Shown here piece after piece: positions 34,827-43,816 of a stretch of 64,000 nt of DNA. The translations under genes were made by a program, and so were the position numbers. A model generated the notes under the pieces. It ran no database searches. It was given only the letters and a program-made list of their open reading frames with translations, and was not told the origin of the DNA. Numbering within the stretch: position 1 is the first letter of the stretch; each line of letters starts with the position of its first letter. Source of the DNA: Loigolactobacillus coryniformis subsp. coryniformis KCTC 3167 = DSM 20001 (GTDB lineage Bacteria; Bacillota; Bacilli; Lactobacillales; Lactobacillaceae); contig NZ_CP017713.1 of assembly GCF_002706425.1 (NCBI RefSeq), forward strand, positions 2,604,001 to 2,668,000, in the 5' to 3' direction.

Positions 34827-36119
34827 TTACTGATCAGCTTGCTGTTTCTTCCAGCCAGCTGTTGAATTTTTAACGGTTGTATCCCAACTTTGCTTGCCGG
34901 ATAAGTACTTCGCTAAGTTTGGTTGGAAGACATCTGGATCCCATGACGTCCCAGTGTAAGCGTTGAAGGCCCAACCGAAAGTCTTGTTGGCTTTCTTGTA
35001 GTCAAAAGCAGCTTGTGACAACGGATCAGCCATTTTAGCATCGGCAAAACCTTTATATGCCGGGATAAATTGCAACTTGTTCACCACGTCTTTTTTACCG
35101 GCTTTAGACGTATATAACCAGTTCAAGAAATCTTTAGCTGCTTTTTGTTCTGCTTTATCGGACTTGCTATTGATCGCCCAATAATTTGGTACCCCAACTG
35201 GCATTTTGCCTTCTTGGCCCTTAACTGGGATCGGGAACATGCCAACATTATTCTTCAAGAAATCACTATCGATCTGTTTGATCGTTGGCGCGATCCAGTC
35301 ACCTTGTTGGATCATGGCCACTTTACCTTGTGAGAATAATTGATTGACTTGGGTTGAGTAATCCATTTGCAAAACAGGTTGTGCAGAATATTGCTTTTGC
35401 AGGTCGATCATTTGCTTCATTTCTTGATTGGCGGTGAATTTCATCGTCTTGGAATTGTACATCTTTTTGGCGCTATAGTTGTATTCTTGACCTAAGTAAA
35501 GGTTGGCTAAATGATCAGATAACGTCCAAGTTTCCTTGCCTGGCAAGGCAAAAACACCCTTCAAACCAAGTTCGTCCTTCATACCATTGATTTTTTCGAC
35601 GGCGGCGTTCAACTTGTCATAGGTGGTCAATGTTGTCGGGTCAATACCAGCTTTAGCGAAGACTTCCTTGTTATAAACAAAGCCATAACCTTCCAAGTTA
35701 AATGGTAAGCCCACGACTTTACTGCCAGATTTAACCGTATCTAACGTGCCCGGTAAGGCATTTTTAACAGCTTTCATATCGGATAAGTCAAGTTCATGTG
35801 CTTTAAACATTTCCACATCCGCTGGTCCCGCTAAACTAAAAATCGTTGGCGCGTTACCCGAAGAGATCCGCGTCTTCAAAACAGGATCATATTGCGTACC
35901 CCCACCAATTGAAGTCACTGAAATGGTGACGTTCGGATGCGTCTTATGGTATTGCTTAGCAATTTGCTTAAATTCTTTGTTCGCTTCGACTTTCCCTTGC
36001 AAAATTGAGATCTTCACGTTTTTGTCTTGCGCACTACTATTCCCGCATGCACCTAGAGTTAACGCTAGACCTGCTGCCATTGTCGCAATTCCGATCCGTT
36101 TCCACAGTTTACTGTGCAT
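34827..36119 (-). CDS. Sugar ABC transporter substrate-binding lipoprotein
   Basis: 430-residue family 1 solute-binding protein. The signal sequence ends in LTLGACGNSS, a good lipobox with the anchoring Cys near residue 25. The body has typical maltose-type segments (VGLPFNLEGYGFVYNKEVFAKAGID, KVAMIQQGDWIAPTI, GVPNYWAINSKSDKAEQKAAKDFL). RBS GGGAGG. It is the first gene after the regulator and is preceded by two LacI-type operators. Probable ligands are maltose, isomaltose or maltodextrins, judged from the downstream enzymes. Confidence 0.92.
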   Translation of the reverse strand: MHSKLWKRIGIATMAAGLALTLGACGNSSAQDKNVKISILQGKVEANKEFKQIAKQYHKTHPNVTISVTSIGGGTQYDPVLKTRISSGNAPTIFSLAGPADVEMFKAHELDLSDMKAVKNALPGTLDTVKSGSKVVGLPFNLEGYGFVYNKEVFAKAGIDPTTLTTYDKLNAAVEKINGMKDELGLKGVFALPGKETWTLSDHLANLYLGQEYNYSAKKMYNSKTMKFTANQEMKQMIDLQKQYSAQPVLQMDYSTQVNQLFSQGKVAMIQQGDWIAPTIKQIDSDFLKNNVGMFPIPVKGQEGKMPVGVPNYWAINSKSDKAEQKAAKDFLNWLYTSKAGKKDVVNKLQFIPAYKGFADAKMADPLSQAAFDYKKANKTFGWAFNAYTGTSWDPDVFQPNLAKYLSGKQSWDTTVKNSTAGWKKQQADQ

Positions 36120-36166
36120 TAGAAATTACCTCCCAAAATTAATTACCAGCTGCGTCCCAAATCTAT

Positions 36167-36178
36167 GCAACCGGTTGC
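36167..36178. promoter_or_regulatory. LacI-type operator 1 of the glucoside operon
   Basis: GCAACCGGTTGC, a perfect 12-base palindrome with the CG centre typical of LacI-family operators, lies 48 bases before the binding protein start. The flanks AT and GG extend the site. Confidence 0.85.
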
Positions 36179-36346
36179 GGTTAAACTTAAAAAAATAAGC
36201 GTTAAACGACATGATCCCCCCTTTGACCTACAAGTTGGTTCGTGCAAATAAAATCACTGTGGCTAAGCCAAATAACTAATAAATAATAACTGGACTACCT
36301 AGATAAAATTGAAATTAAATAATAATTCCATACCCCAATCATAAAT

Positions 36347-36358
36347 GCAACCGGTTGC
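36347..36358. promoter_or_regulatory. LacI-type operator 2 of the glucoside operon
   Basis: A second identical GCAACCGGTTGC, 180 bases (centre to centre) from the first and just after the regulator stop codon. Two spaced sites allow looping by a LacI-family tetramer or promoter flanking. The intergenic 36120-36369 holds nothing else coding. Confidence 0.85.
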
Positions 36359-36369
36359 AAAATCAAGCA

Positions 36370-37395
36370 TTATTCCTGATTTTTATTTTTTTCTTCTGTT
36401 TGCGCGGTTAAATCACGGACCGAATGACGGACCACAATTTGATGTGGCACGATGATCGGCTGCAGTTTGGCTGTTGGTTGATCTAACTGTAGCGCTAGTT
36501 CAGCAGCCCCTTCACCTAGTTGAACAGGAAAAACATCGATCGAAGTCAGTGACGGATGGGCCACCTGCGACGTGAACGAATTATTAAACGAAATGATCGA
36601 CATTTTTTTACTCACGATCTGTTGTAGTCGCAACCCTAATAGATCATCACTGGTGACAAACGCCGTTATTTGCGGATGCTGCTGTAAAAAGGCGGTCACG
36701 TGCTGATGACTTTGTGTATAATCAATAAAATCCTCACGCAAACTTAATGACGGTAACTGCTGCTGCGCCATCACCTGTTTAAAGCCAGCCAGCCGTTCCT
36801 GTTGCACAATTTTAGTTAAATCAGTGTACAAAAATGCGATCTGCCGATGTCCATGAGCCAATAAAAATTGCGTGGCATCACGGCCGGCAGCTAAATTATC
36901 GGTATCAATGTACGGTGGTAATGGTCCAGCGGTCGCCGTTGGCTTACCAATGACCACGTACCCGACTTGATTTTGTTGTAACAGCGTCACCACCGGATCA
37001 TGCAACTGCGAATATAGCAAAATAAACCGATTGATCCGCCCCCGCGCCAACATAAATTCCACATTGGCCAGTAACTGCTGCTGCGAGATCCCGGTTGCAA
37101 TCGCTACCATAAAGTTGCGCTCTGTACTTTTGGCATTAATACCCTGCAATGCCTGCAGAAAGAACGGATTGGTAAATATTTCATGGTGATCCACTGGCAA
37201 AATAACACCAATCGTATTATTTTCATTATTGGCTAAATTTTGCGCCGAAAAATTCGGTACATAATTCAACTGCCGCATCGCCGTCTCCACCCGTTGCCGC
37301 GTCTTGGCACTGATCACCGGATTACCCCGCAAAGCCCGCGATGCCGTTGATGGTGACACCCCAGCCAAACGGGCCACATCACGAATCGTTGCCAT
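36370..37395 (-). CDS. LacI family regulator of the glucoside operon
   Basis: 341 residues. The N-terminal helix-turn-helix is IRDVARLAGVSPSTASRALRGNPVISAKTRQRV, the hinge helix segment SAQNLANNENNTIGVILP, followed by a periplasmic-binding-like effector domain. RBS GGAGGTG. It lies directly upstream of the binding protein gene, in the same orientation, with two perfect operators in the gap, so it is most likely the MalR-type repressor of this locus. Confidence 0.9.
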   Translation of the reverse strand: MATIRDVARLAGVSPSTASRALRGNPVISAKTRQRVETAMRQLNYVPNFSAQNLANNENNTIGVILPVDHHEIFTNPFFLQALQGINAKSTERNFMVAIATGISQQQLLANVEFMLARGRINRFILLYSQLHDPVVTLLQQNQVGYVVIGKPTATAGPLPPYIDTDNLAAGRDATQFLLAHGHRQIAFLYTDLTKIVQQERLAGFKQVMAQQQLPSLSLREDFIDYTQSHQHVTAFLQQHPQITAFVTSDDLLGLRLQQIVSKKMSIISFNNSFTSQVAHPSLTSIDVFPVQLGEGAAELALQLDQPTAKLQPIIVPHQIVVRHSVRDLTAQTEEKNKNQE

Positions 37396-37514
37396 GCACT
37401 CACCTCCAACTTGATTTTCTTTTTATCTTACGGCAGTGCGTGGTAGTTTGTAAAGTGTTGCATTAGAAAAAATGAAGCACCTGGTACTCACCACCACTAA
37501 ATTTAAAACAACGT

Positions 37515-37554
37515 AAAAAAGAACCGTTCTCTAGCCTACCAGCGGAAACGGTTC
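37515..37554 (-). terminator. Terminator downstream of galM (distal)
   Basis: GAACCGTT (37521-37528) and AACGGTTC (37547-37554) with U6 on the minus strand. It is the second of two minus-strand terminators in the 300-base gap 37396-37695, which also contains a plus-oriented hairpin TGCCA/TGGCA with T6 near 37590-37626 and no gene I can support. Confidence 0.8.
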
Positions 37555-37660
37555 AAGCACAAAAAAACCAACTGTTGATCTTGCTAACTTGCCACACCAC
37601 CTGAGCCGCTGGTATGGCATTTTTTACACCGTTGGCTTACCACAAACTCATTTAATTGGC

Positions 37661-37687
37661 AAAAATAGCCGCTAAAATTAGCGACTA
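37661..37687 (-). terminator. Terminator immediately after galM
   Basis: ATAG-CGCTAA and TTAGCG-CTAT pair almost fully and are followed by TTTTTG on the minus strand, 9 bases after the galM stop. Confidence 0.75.
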
Positions 37688-37695
37688 TCGCAACT

Positions 37696-38715
37696 CTATT
37701 TTCCCGCAACATACCGGTACCGGATCGCGGTACGCATGGTGACCCCTGCCGGTAGCACAATACTACCGAACGCAGCGTGGTGTACGGCATCCGGCAGTAC
37801 CTGTGCTTCGGTGGCTAGCGCGTCATAAGCGCCACCGTTGCCCGCTAAATTAGCGGTGTAAATGACTAGACCGTTGCGCTCGGAAAAGATTTCAACGTGG
37901 CGCTTACCGGCAATATCCCCAACCTGTGCGATCGGGGTCGTGGCGCTAGGCTTGACTAGATAGGCATCGTCAAACTCGGTGCCACCATTTTCTTGGGCAA
38001 GTTGTTGCAGCGCTTGGCCCATTGGTTTCGCACTCGTGAAATCGTAGGCGCTACCTTTAACATCTAGTAATTGCCCAGTCGGTATCTTATCAGCGCGTAG
38101 TTCAGCGCGCTTGACACCGTTAATTTGCAGCCACTGCTGATTGATCGAGCTCTTTTGGCCGTCAGTTACGTTCCAATAAACGTGGTTCGTCGGGTTAAAC
38201 AGTGTATCTGCCGTGCTGTGTGCGGTGAACTCGATGGTCACTTCATCGTCAGCCGTTAAGGTGTATTTAACCGTCAACGTTAAGTCGCCTGGATACTGAT
38301 CAAGCGCGCTTGAAATCTGCCGAGTAAAAATAACCCCGCTGCTGGTGGCAGTGTCAAACGACGTCCCCACAAAATTCAGCGTGCTGAATCCATGCGTACC
38401 ACCATGGATCGCATTGCCTTTTTCAGTGGTTTCCAACTGATAAGATTGGCCATTTAATTCGACTTGACCATCCTTGATCCGACCGGCAACGCGGCCGATC
38501 ACCTTGCCTAATTGTGAATCAGTGGCGACGTACGCCGCCAAATTATCGTAATGATAAATCAATTGTTGCCGTTGTGCGCCCTCGATCACAGAAAATTCTT
38601 GCCAAGTCGCACCTAAACTCAAAACAGCTAAGCGGGTCCCATTTTGGTTGGTGGCAACAAAGCGCTGGATCGTTTTCCCTTCGTGTTGCCCAAAATCTTC
38701 AACTGTAACTGCCAT
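37696..38715 (-). CDS. galM: Aldose 1-epimerase (galactose mutarotase)
   Basis: 339 residues. Interconverts alpha and beta anomers of galactose before GalK. The catalytic His segments are AIHGGTHGFSTLNFVG and NPTNHVYWNVTDG, and the general base Glu lies in the C-terminal part. RBS GGAGG. Last gene of the galactose locus, separated from galR by a terminator, so it may depend on read-through or its own promoter. Confidence 0.92.
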   Translation of the reverse strand: MAVTVEDFGQHEGKTIQRFVATNQNGTRLAVLSLGATWQEFSVIEGAQRQQLIYHYDNLAAYVATDSQLGKVIGRVAGRIKDGQVELNGQSYQLETTEKGNAIHGGTHGFSTLNFVGTSFDTATSSGVIFTRQISSALDQYPGDLTLTVKYTLTADDEVTIEFTAHSTADTLFNPTNHVYWNVTDGQKSSINQQWLQINGVKRAELRADKIPTGQLLDVKGSAYDFTSAKPMGQALQQLAQENGGTEFDDAYLVKPSATTPIAQVGDIAGKRHVEIFSERNGLVIYTANLAGNGGAYDALATEAQVLPDAVHHAAFGSIVLPAGVTMRTAIRYRYVAGK

Positions 38716-38734
38716 TAAAACACCTCCGTAAATT

Positions 38735-38793
38735 AAAAAAAACGTGTTGCCTCAGTACTCAGTTGCTGCGCCGAGCGATCTGGTACAACACGT
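38735..38793 (-). terminator. Terminator after galR
   Basis: ACGTGTTG (38742-38749) and CAACACGT (38786-38793) close a long hairpin with T8 on the minus strand, 7 bases after the galR stop. Confidence 0.85.
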
Positions 38794-38800
38794 CAAAATC

Positions 38801-39808
38801 CTATGCTGTTTGTGTGCTGGCACGGAAAACAAGTTCAGTGCCGAGCTCGACGCGTTGTGGTACCCGGGGTCGTTGCGCGCGTTGCAACAATAGATCGACT
38901 GCAGTTGTGCCCATTAAGCGGGTGGCCACATGCACCGAGCTTAATTTGGGGTAAACATATTTAGCCAGCGCAGTATCATTGAAGCTAAATAAACTAACCC
39001 GCGCTGGCACGGCGATTTTTGCCTCTTGCAACGCCTTTAACGCGCCTGTCGCCATTGGATCATTGGCCACGAAAAACGCATGCGGTAATTGCGCCCCTAG
39101 GTCGGCAATCGCTTGTTTCATTGTCTGGTAACCGCCTTGGTTGGTAAAATCACTGGCAAAGCACAATTCAGATTGGTAAGCGTGATGGGCGGTCATTGCG
39201 GCACTAAACGCTTGGTAGCGTGGATCAGCAATTTTCCGCTGACCGTCGGTGGTCGTCTCGATGCCATAGATCAGACCGATATCAGACTGCGACTGTTGCC
39301 AAAAAAAATCAACAACTTGACGCACTGACTGGTCAAAATCGGTCAAGACACTATCAAAGCCGGCGGCAAATTGGTCATCGTCAACAAAGACTAAATTATC
39401 GGTCAAAGTCGCCAACTCATTGACCTGAGCGGCACTAAATTTACCCACGGCGATCACGCCGTCGATCTCTTCGGTCAGCTGATCGATATTATTTTGAAAA
39501 ATACGCGTCACTGCTAGTTGGTGCTGTTGACTGCGTTGTTCGATGCCGAGGCGGATCGCCATGTAGTACAGATCGTCTTGTTCGTGCGCTTCCGAGTACC
39601 ACTGTACGATCGCGATTTTGCGCATTTTCGTTGTACTAGGCGCTTTGGGGTGACGTATTTTCGTGTAATTCAGTTCTTCCGCGACCGCAAAGATTCGCTT
39701 ACGGGTGGCCGCCCCGACGGACAGCGACTGATCATAATTGAGCACGCGCGAGACCGTTGTCAGCGAGACGCCAGCCGCGTGGGCAATATCTTTCAATGTG
39801 GTTGCCAT
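38801..39808 (-). CDS. galR: LacI family regulator of the galactose locus
   Basis: About 335 residues. Helix-turn-helix TTLKDIAHAAGVSLTTVSRVLNYDQSLSV and effector domain ending VELGTELVFRAST, as in lactobacillar GalR. Start at ATG 39808 with GGGAGG upstream (an ATG at 39823 is less likely). It follows galT by about 60 bases without a terminator, so it is probably cotranscribed with galKET. Confidence 0.88.
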   Translation of the reverse strand: MATTLKDIAHAAGVSLTTVSRVLNYDQSLSVGAATRKRIFAVAEELNYTKIRHPKAPSTTKMRKIAIVQWYSEAHEQDDLYYMAIRLGIEQRSQQHQLAVTRIFQNNIDQLTEEIDGVIAVGKFSAAQVNELATLTDNLVFVDDDQFAAGFDSVLTDFDQSVRQVVDFFWQQSQSDIGLIYGIETTTDGQRKIADPRYQAFSAAMTAHHAYQSELCFASDFTNQGGYQTMKQAIADLGAQLPHAFFVANDPMATGALKALQEAKIAVPARVSLFSFNDTALAKYVYPKLSSVHVATRLMGTTAVDLLLQRAQRPRVPQRVELGTELVFRASTQTA

Positions 39809-39868
39809 GAAAATTCCTCCCAAAGGTACACCGTTTTTGTTACGTCCTATTATACCACCTAAAACGAA

Positions 39869-41323
39869 TTAGCCTAGTTGGTCAACAAAGCGCTTAAATG
39901 CAGCTTGTCCAGCTGTTGTTTGTTTAAAAACACCAGCATCTTCTAAGACGCGGGCGAAAACTAAGCCGAGCTCGCGGTCCAAGATTTCGTGTACATTTTC
40001 AGCGGTAAAGGTGTAACGTTGCTGCAAATCAGCGACCCACGGCTGGTGGTACGCGGCGATTTCAACCGGTTGGCCGACTAAATAATCAGCGACTGCCTGC
40101 ATTTCCGTCTTCAAGCGCGCTGGTAAAATAGCACGACCCATAACTTCGATCAAACCAATATTTTCCTTTTTGATGTGTTGAACATCAGGATGGGGATGAA
40201 AAATGCCATCAGGATATTGTGTGGAAGTTTGATTATCACGCAATACTAAGTCCAGCACATACTGCTGATCGTGGCGGTACGCGATCGGCGTAATTGTGTG
40301 ATGGCGTGTTTGCCCTGTATAAGCACGAACATCGACACTTTCATCAGAATAGTCGCACCAAGTTTGCTGGATCGCTGTTGCTGCATTGACTAATTTTTCC
40401 GGTGTATCACTGGTTAAGCGAATTGTTGCTAGCGGCCATTTAACGATGCCGGCTTGTACGCCAGCCACAGTGAATTCATGAATGATCGGTGCTTTCATCA
40501 TTGGGAAAACATGGCGACCCCCTTGATAGTGATCATGCGTCAACATTGAGCCACCAACGATCGGCAAATCGGCGTTGCTACCGACAAAGTAATGCGGCAA
40601 CATCCGCACGATCTCTAATAAATTAGTGAATGTGTGCTGATTGATCACCATTGGTCGGTGTTCTTGATTGAGAAAAATAGCGTGCTCGTTAAAATAAGCG
40701 TACGGCGAGTATTGAAAACCCCAAGTCTCGCCGCCAAGGGTAAACCGAATGATCCGGTGATTACTGCGCGCTGGGTAACCTAGCCGACCAAGATAGCCTT
40801 CATTTTCCATGCATAACTGGCATTTGGGATAATCAGTTTGTGCCTGATGTTGTGCCGCTGCAATTGCTTTAGGATCCTTTTCCGGTTTCGATAAATTGAT
40901 CGTGATCTCTAAGTCACCATAATTTGTCGTCACTGGGAAAACAACATTTTTGGCAATCGCACGAGTTTTGATGTAATCATTTTGTTGACTCAATTGATAG
41001 AAGTAATCGGTTGCTGCCATTGGGCTGACTTGATAATGATTCCAAAAAGCACCGTTGACTGTTGATGGCCGTGGTGTAACCAGATCCATTAGTTCAGCAT
41101 CCAAGATTTCTCGAGCTGTCGGTGTATCATCAATTTTCTGATTAGCGACTGCCGCATCAAGTAACGCAGCCTCTAAGTCTAACAAATCTGGCGTGTCGTC
41201 TGTTGGTAGCTGCTCACCAACTAAAGCATAAACCCGGTTAGTTAAATAAAGCCGATCTAGCGGTTGATACTCCTGATTTAATTTTAAAATATGCGTTACA
41301 AATTGAACTGCTAAGTCTGCCAT
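39869..41323 (-). CDS. galT: UDP-glucose--hexose-1-phosphate uridylyltransferase
   Basis: About 484 residues, the Gram-positive GalT2 type, transferring UMP from UDP-glucose to galactose 1-phosphate. Family segments include SPYAYFNEHAIFLNQEHRPM, GGSMLTHDHYQGGRHVFPMMKAP and IFHPHPDVQHIKKENIGLIEVMGRAILP. The start is ATG 41323 (MADLAVQ) after GGGGAGG; the longer frame to 41404 reads into galE and is rejected. The RBS overlaps the end of galE. Confidence 0.93.
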   Translation of the reverse strand: MADLAVQFVTHILKLNQEYQPLDRLYLTNRVYALVGEQLPTDDTPDLLDLEAALLDAAVANQKIDDTPTAREILDAELMDLVTPRPSTVNGAFWNHYQVSPMAATDYFYQLSQQNDYIKTRAIAKNVVFPVTTNYGDLEITINLSKPEKDPKAIAAAQHQAQTDYPKCQLCMENEGYLGRLGYPARSNHRIIRFTLGGETWGFQYSPYAYFNEHAIFLNQEHRPMVINQHTFTNLLEIVRMLPHYFVGSNADLPIVGGSMLTHDHYQGGRHVFPMMKAPIIHEFTVAGVQAGIVKWPLATIRLTSDTPEKLVNAATAIQQTWCDYSDESVDVRAYTGQTRHHTITPIAYRHDQQYVLDLVLRDNQTSTQYPDGIFHPHPDVQHIKKENIGLIEVMGRAILPARLKTEMQAVADYLVGQPVEIAAYHQPWVADLQQRYTFTAENVHEILDRELGLVFARVLEDAGVFKQTTAGQAAFKRFVDQLG

Positions 41324-41324
41324 A

Positions 41325-42320
41325 CTATTTGGCCTCCCCATAGCCGTGCGGATGGCTTTGTTTCCAGTTCCATGCCGTGCGAATAATTTCTTGAATATTG
41401 TCATACTGTGGTTGCCAGCCTAAAGTAGCACGAGCTTTGTCGCTAGCTGCAATCAATGTTGCGGGATCACCAGGCCGCCGTGGAGCTTCGGTTGCTGGAA
41501 TTGGTTGCCCCGTCACTTTACGGGCAGCTTCCAAGATTTCCTGATTAGAAAAACCAGTAGCTGAGCCCAAATTAAACGCATCACTAGCGCCACCTTTAGC
41601 TAAATACGCTAACGCTAAAATATGCGCGTCCGCTAAATCAACCACATGGACGTAATCGCGGACATTGGTGCCATCCTTAGTTGGATAATCTGAACCAAAA
41701 ATCTTCAATTCGTCGCGTTCGCCAGCTGCAACTTGCAAAATAATCGGAACCAAATGTGTTTCTGGATGGTGATCTTCACCGATAGTTCCATCAGCTTTAG
41801 CACCAGCAACATTGAAGTAGCGCAAGGCCACAAATTTGATGCCATAAGCTAAATCAGCCCAGTGCATGATTTTTTCCATGGCTAATTTACTTTCACCATA
41901 AGGATTAGTTGGTACTTGCGGATCAGTCTCTTTAATTGGAATCTGTTTTGGTTCGCCATACGTTGCGGCTGTTGATGAAAAGACGATTTGCTTGACGTTA
42001 TGCCGTTCCATGACTTCCAACAAATTGATCATCCCGGCAGTATTATTATCGAAATATTTCAGCGGTACCCGCATCGATTCTGGCACTACTGAAAATGCGG
42101 CAAAATGAACCACGCTATCAATTTTTTCCGTGGTAAAAACTTGTTCCAAGAAATTCGTATCCCGCACATCACCATAATAAAAACGAGCTTGTGTATTTAC
42201 CGCTGCACGATGGCCGGTTACCAAATTATCTACAACCGCCACATCAAAGCCCTTTTCCACCAATCGATCAACTGTATGCGAGCCAATATAGCCAGCACCA
42301 CCTAAAACTAAAACTGTCAT
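41325..42320 (-). CDS. galE: UDP-glucose 4-epimerase
   Basis: 331-residue extended SDR. NAD motif [14 protein letters not shown] at the N-terminus, catalytic Ser/Tyr-x-x-x-Lys in [10 protein letters not shown] and [12 protein letters not shown], and the family motif [11 protein letters not shown]. Start ATG 42320 with GGGAGG; the frame upstream to 42392 runs into a repeat element. Epimerises UDP-galactose in the Leloir pathway. Confidence 0.94.
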   Translation of the reverse strand: MTVLVLGGAGYIGSHTVDRLVEKGFDVAVVDNLVTGHRAAVNTQARFYYGDVRDTNFLEQVFTTEKIDSVVHFAAFSVVPESMRVPLKYFDNNTAGMINLLEVMERHNVKQIVFSSTAATYGEPKQIPIKETDPQVPTNPYGESKLAMEKIMHWADLAYGIKFVALRYFNVAGAKADGTIGEDHHPETHLVPIILQVAAGERDELKIFGSDYPTKDGTNVRDYVHVVDLADAHILALAYLAKGGASDAFNLGSATGFSNQEILEAARKVTGQPIPATEAPRRPGDPATLIAASDKARATLGWQPQYDNIQEIIRTAWNWKQSHPHGYGEAK

Positions 42321-42346
42321 TTGAAGAATCCTCCCATAGTTTTCAT

Positions 42347-42522
42347 TTAGCGTAAACGTGGGCTGAAAAGCCCGATGTTCGGTGTCTAGCAAGTATCTAA
42401 TTTATTACACGTTTGTTAAACAGACCTTGCTTCCCGATATAGATTAGCGCAACCAGGCTCAGTCGCACTGCACATTTTTATCGCCTGGCTAGGCTATTCC
42501 GAACACTCTTTCAGCACACTTT
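42347..42522. repeat. MITE-like inverted-repeat element, copy 1 (galK-galE gap)
   Basis: The ends are inverted: GTGGGCTGAAA...GTTCGG on the left (from 42358) against GTGTGCTGAAA...GTTCGG read from the right (complement of 42499-42520). The right part CGCCTGGCTAGGCTA...CGAACACT is shared with copy 2 at 45284-45364. No coding capacity. It spreads galK and galE apart by about 200 bases. Confidence 0.65.
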
Positions 42523-43692
42523 CTAATCTTCGATTTCACGAGGTCCGTCAGCAATTTCAGCCACATAAAACGTTGGTGCATAGCCGATTACTTGCTCATA
42601 AGTGGTGCCAACATTTTTCTGGAATGCAGCTACTTGGTCTTTAGCGACGATGGCGATGGCACAGCCACCAAATCCCGCACCAGTCATCCGGGCGCCAAGG
42701 ACACCAGGTTGTTCCCAAGCAGTTTCAACCAAGGTATCCAGTTCTTTACCGGTTACTTCATAATCATAATGCAACGAAACGTGGGAAGCATTGACCAATT
42801 GGCCGAATGTAGCTAAATCATTTTTGCTTAATGCAGTCGTTGCTTGCAGGGCACGTTGATTTTCAAAAACAGCATGGCGAGCCCGGCGTAATAGCGTATC
42901 ATCATTAATCAAATAGGCAGCACAATCAAAACTATCCTTATCCAAATCACCTAATGACTTGATTGGCAGTTTTTCCTGTAACTTCGCCAATGCTGCTTCA
43001 CATTCACCACGGCGTTCATTGTACTTAGAATCTTGTAATTCACGCCGTTTGTTCGTGTTCATAATCACAATCACACGATCGCCTAATTCTACTGGGCTGT
43101 ATTCATACTTCATCGTATTAGTATCTAGTAAAATTGCTTGGTTGGCTTTACCCATCCCAATGGCAAACTGGTCCATGATGCCTGAATTTACACCGATATA
43201 GTCATTCTCTACTTTTTTACCAGTGCTGACTAAGTCCAACTGCGAAATATCTAAATTGAAAACAGTTCGAGCAATCGTTCCCATCAATAATTCGATCGAA
43301 GCGGATGAAGAAAGCCCAGCACCATCAGGTAAATTGCCATGAACGTATAAATCAAAACCATGATCCATTTTGAAGCCAGCCTGACTGAGCTCGTAAAGCA
43401 TCCCTTTTGGATAATTAGTCCAACCAGCTGTCTTTTGATAAGCTAAATCAGTAATATCAAACGTTACTGTGCCCTGATCAGGGACGTTGGCAGAATACAT
43501 CCGTACCGTAGTATCTTGTCGGCTGGCATAGACTCCGTATGTGCCTAAGCTAATGGCACAAGGAAAAACATGGCCACCATTGTAATCCGTATGTTCACCG
43601 ATCAAGTTGATTCGCCCAGGTGAAAAGAAAACGCGTTCCGGTTCAGTTTTAAAATAAGCTTTAAATTCATTACGAAGATCTGCTGTGTTCAT
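42523..43692 (-). CDS. galK: Galactokinase
   Basis: GHMP kinase of 389 residues phosphorylating galactose. Signature [19 protein letters not shown] near the N-terminus, ATP-binding [18 protein letters not shown], and the C-terminal [23 protein letters not shown]. It has its own promoter with a cre-like overlap, and starts the galKET series after the galactose permease gene. Confidence 0.95.
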   Translation of the reverse strand: MNTADLRNEFKAYFKTEPERVFFSPGRINLIGEHTDYNGGHVFPCAISLGTYGVYASRQDTTVRMYSANVPDQGTVTFDITDLAYQKTAGWTNYPKGMLYELSQAGFKMDHGFDLYVHGNLPDGAGLSSSASIELLMGTIARTVFNLDISQLDLVSTGKKVENDYIGVNSGIMDQFAIGMGKANQAILLDTNTMKYEYSPVELGDRVIVIMNTNKRRELQDSKYNERRGECEAALAKLQEKLPIKSLGDLDKDSFDCAAYLINDDTLLRRARHAVFENQRALQATTALSKNDLATFGQLVNASHVSLHYDYEVTGKELDTLVETAWEQPGVLGARMTGAGFGGCAIAIVAKDQVAAFQKNVGTTYEQVIGYAPTFYVAEIADGPREIED

Positions 43693-43737
43693 GGTAGTAC
43701 CTCCTGATTTTACTAAACTTTACTATCTTATGCTGTC

Positions 43738-43766
43738 AGTATAGTCTAAAGCGGTTTCAAATTCAA
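43738..43766 (-). promoter_or_regulatory. galK promoter
   Basis: On the minus strand TTGAAT (complement of 43761-43766) and TATACT (complement of 43738-43743) have a 17-base spacer. TGAAACCGCTTT within the spacer partly matches a CcpA cre site. Confidence 0.65.
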
Positions 43767-43816
43767 GGCCAACACCGAAAAAGGTATGCTACTTAACCTG
43801 AATTTGCTCGCTATGA

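Noticed and set aside
41324-41404. N-terminal extension of galT into galE
   Set aside because: GGGGAGG sits properly before ATG 41323; the extension simply overlaps galE.
42321-42392. N-terminal extension of galE
   Set aside because: The extension reads through repeat sequence, and GGGAGG precedes ATG 42320, which begins the Rossmann motif directly.
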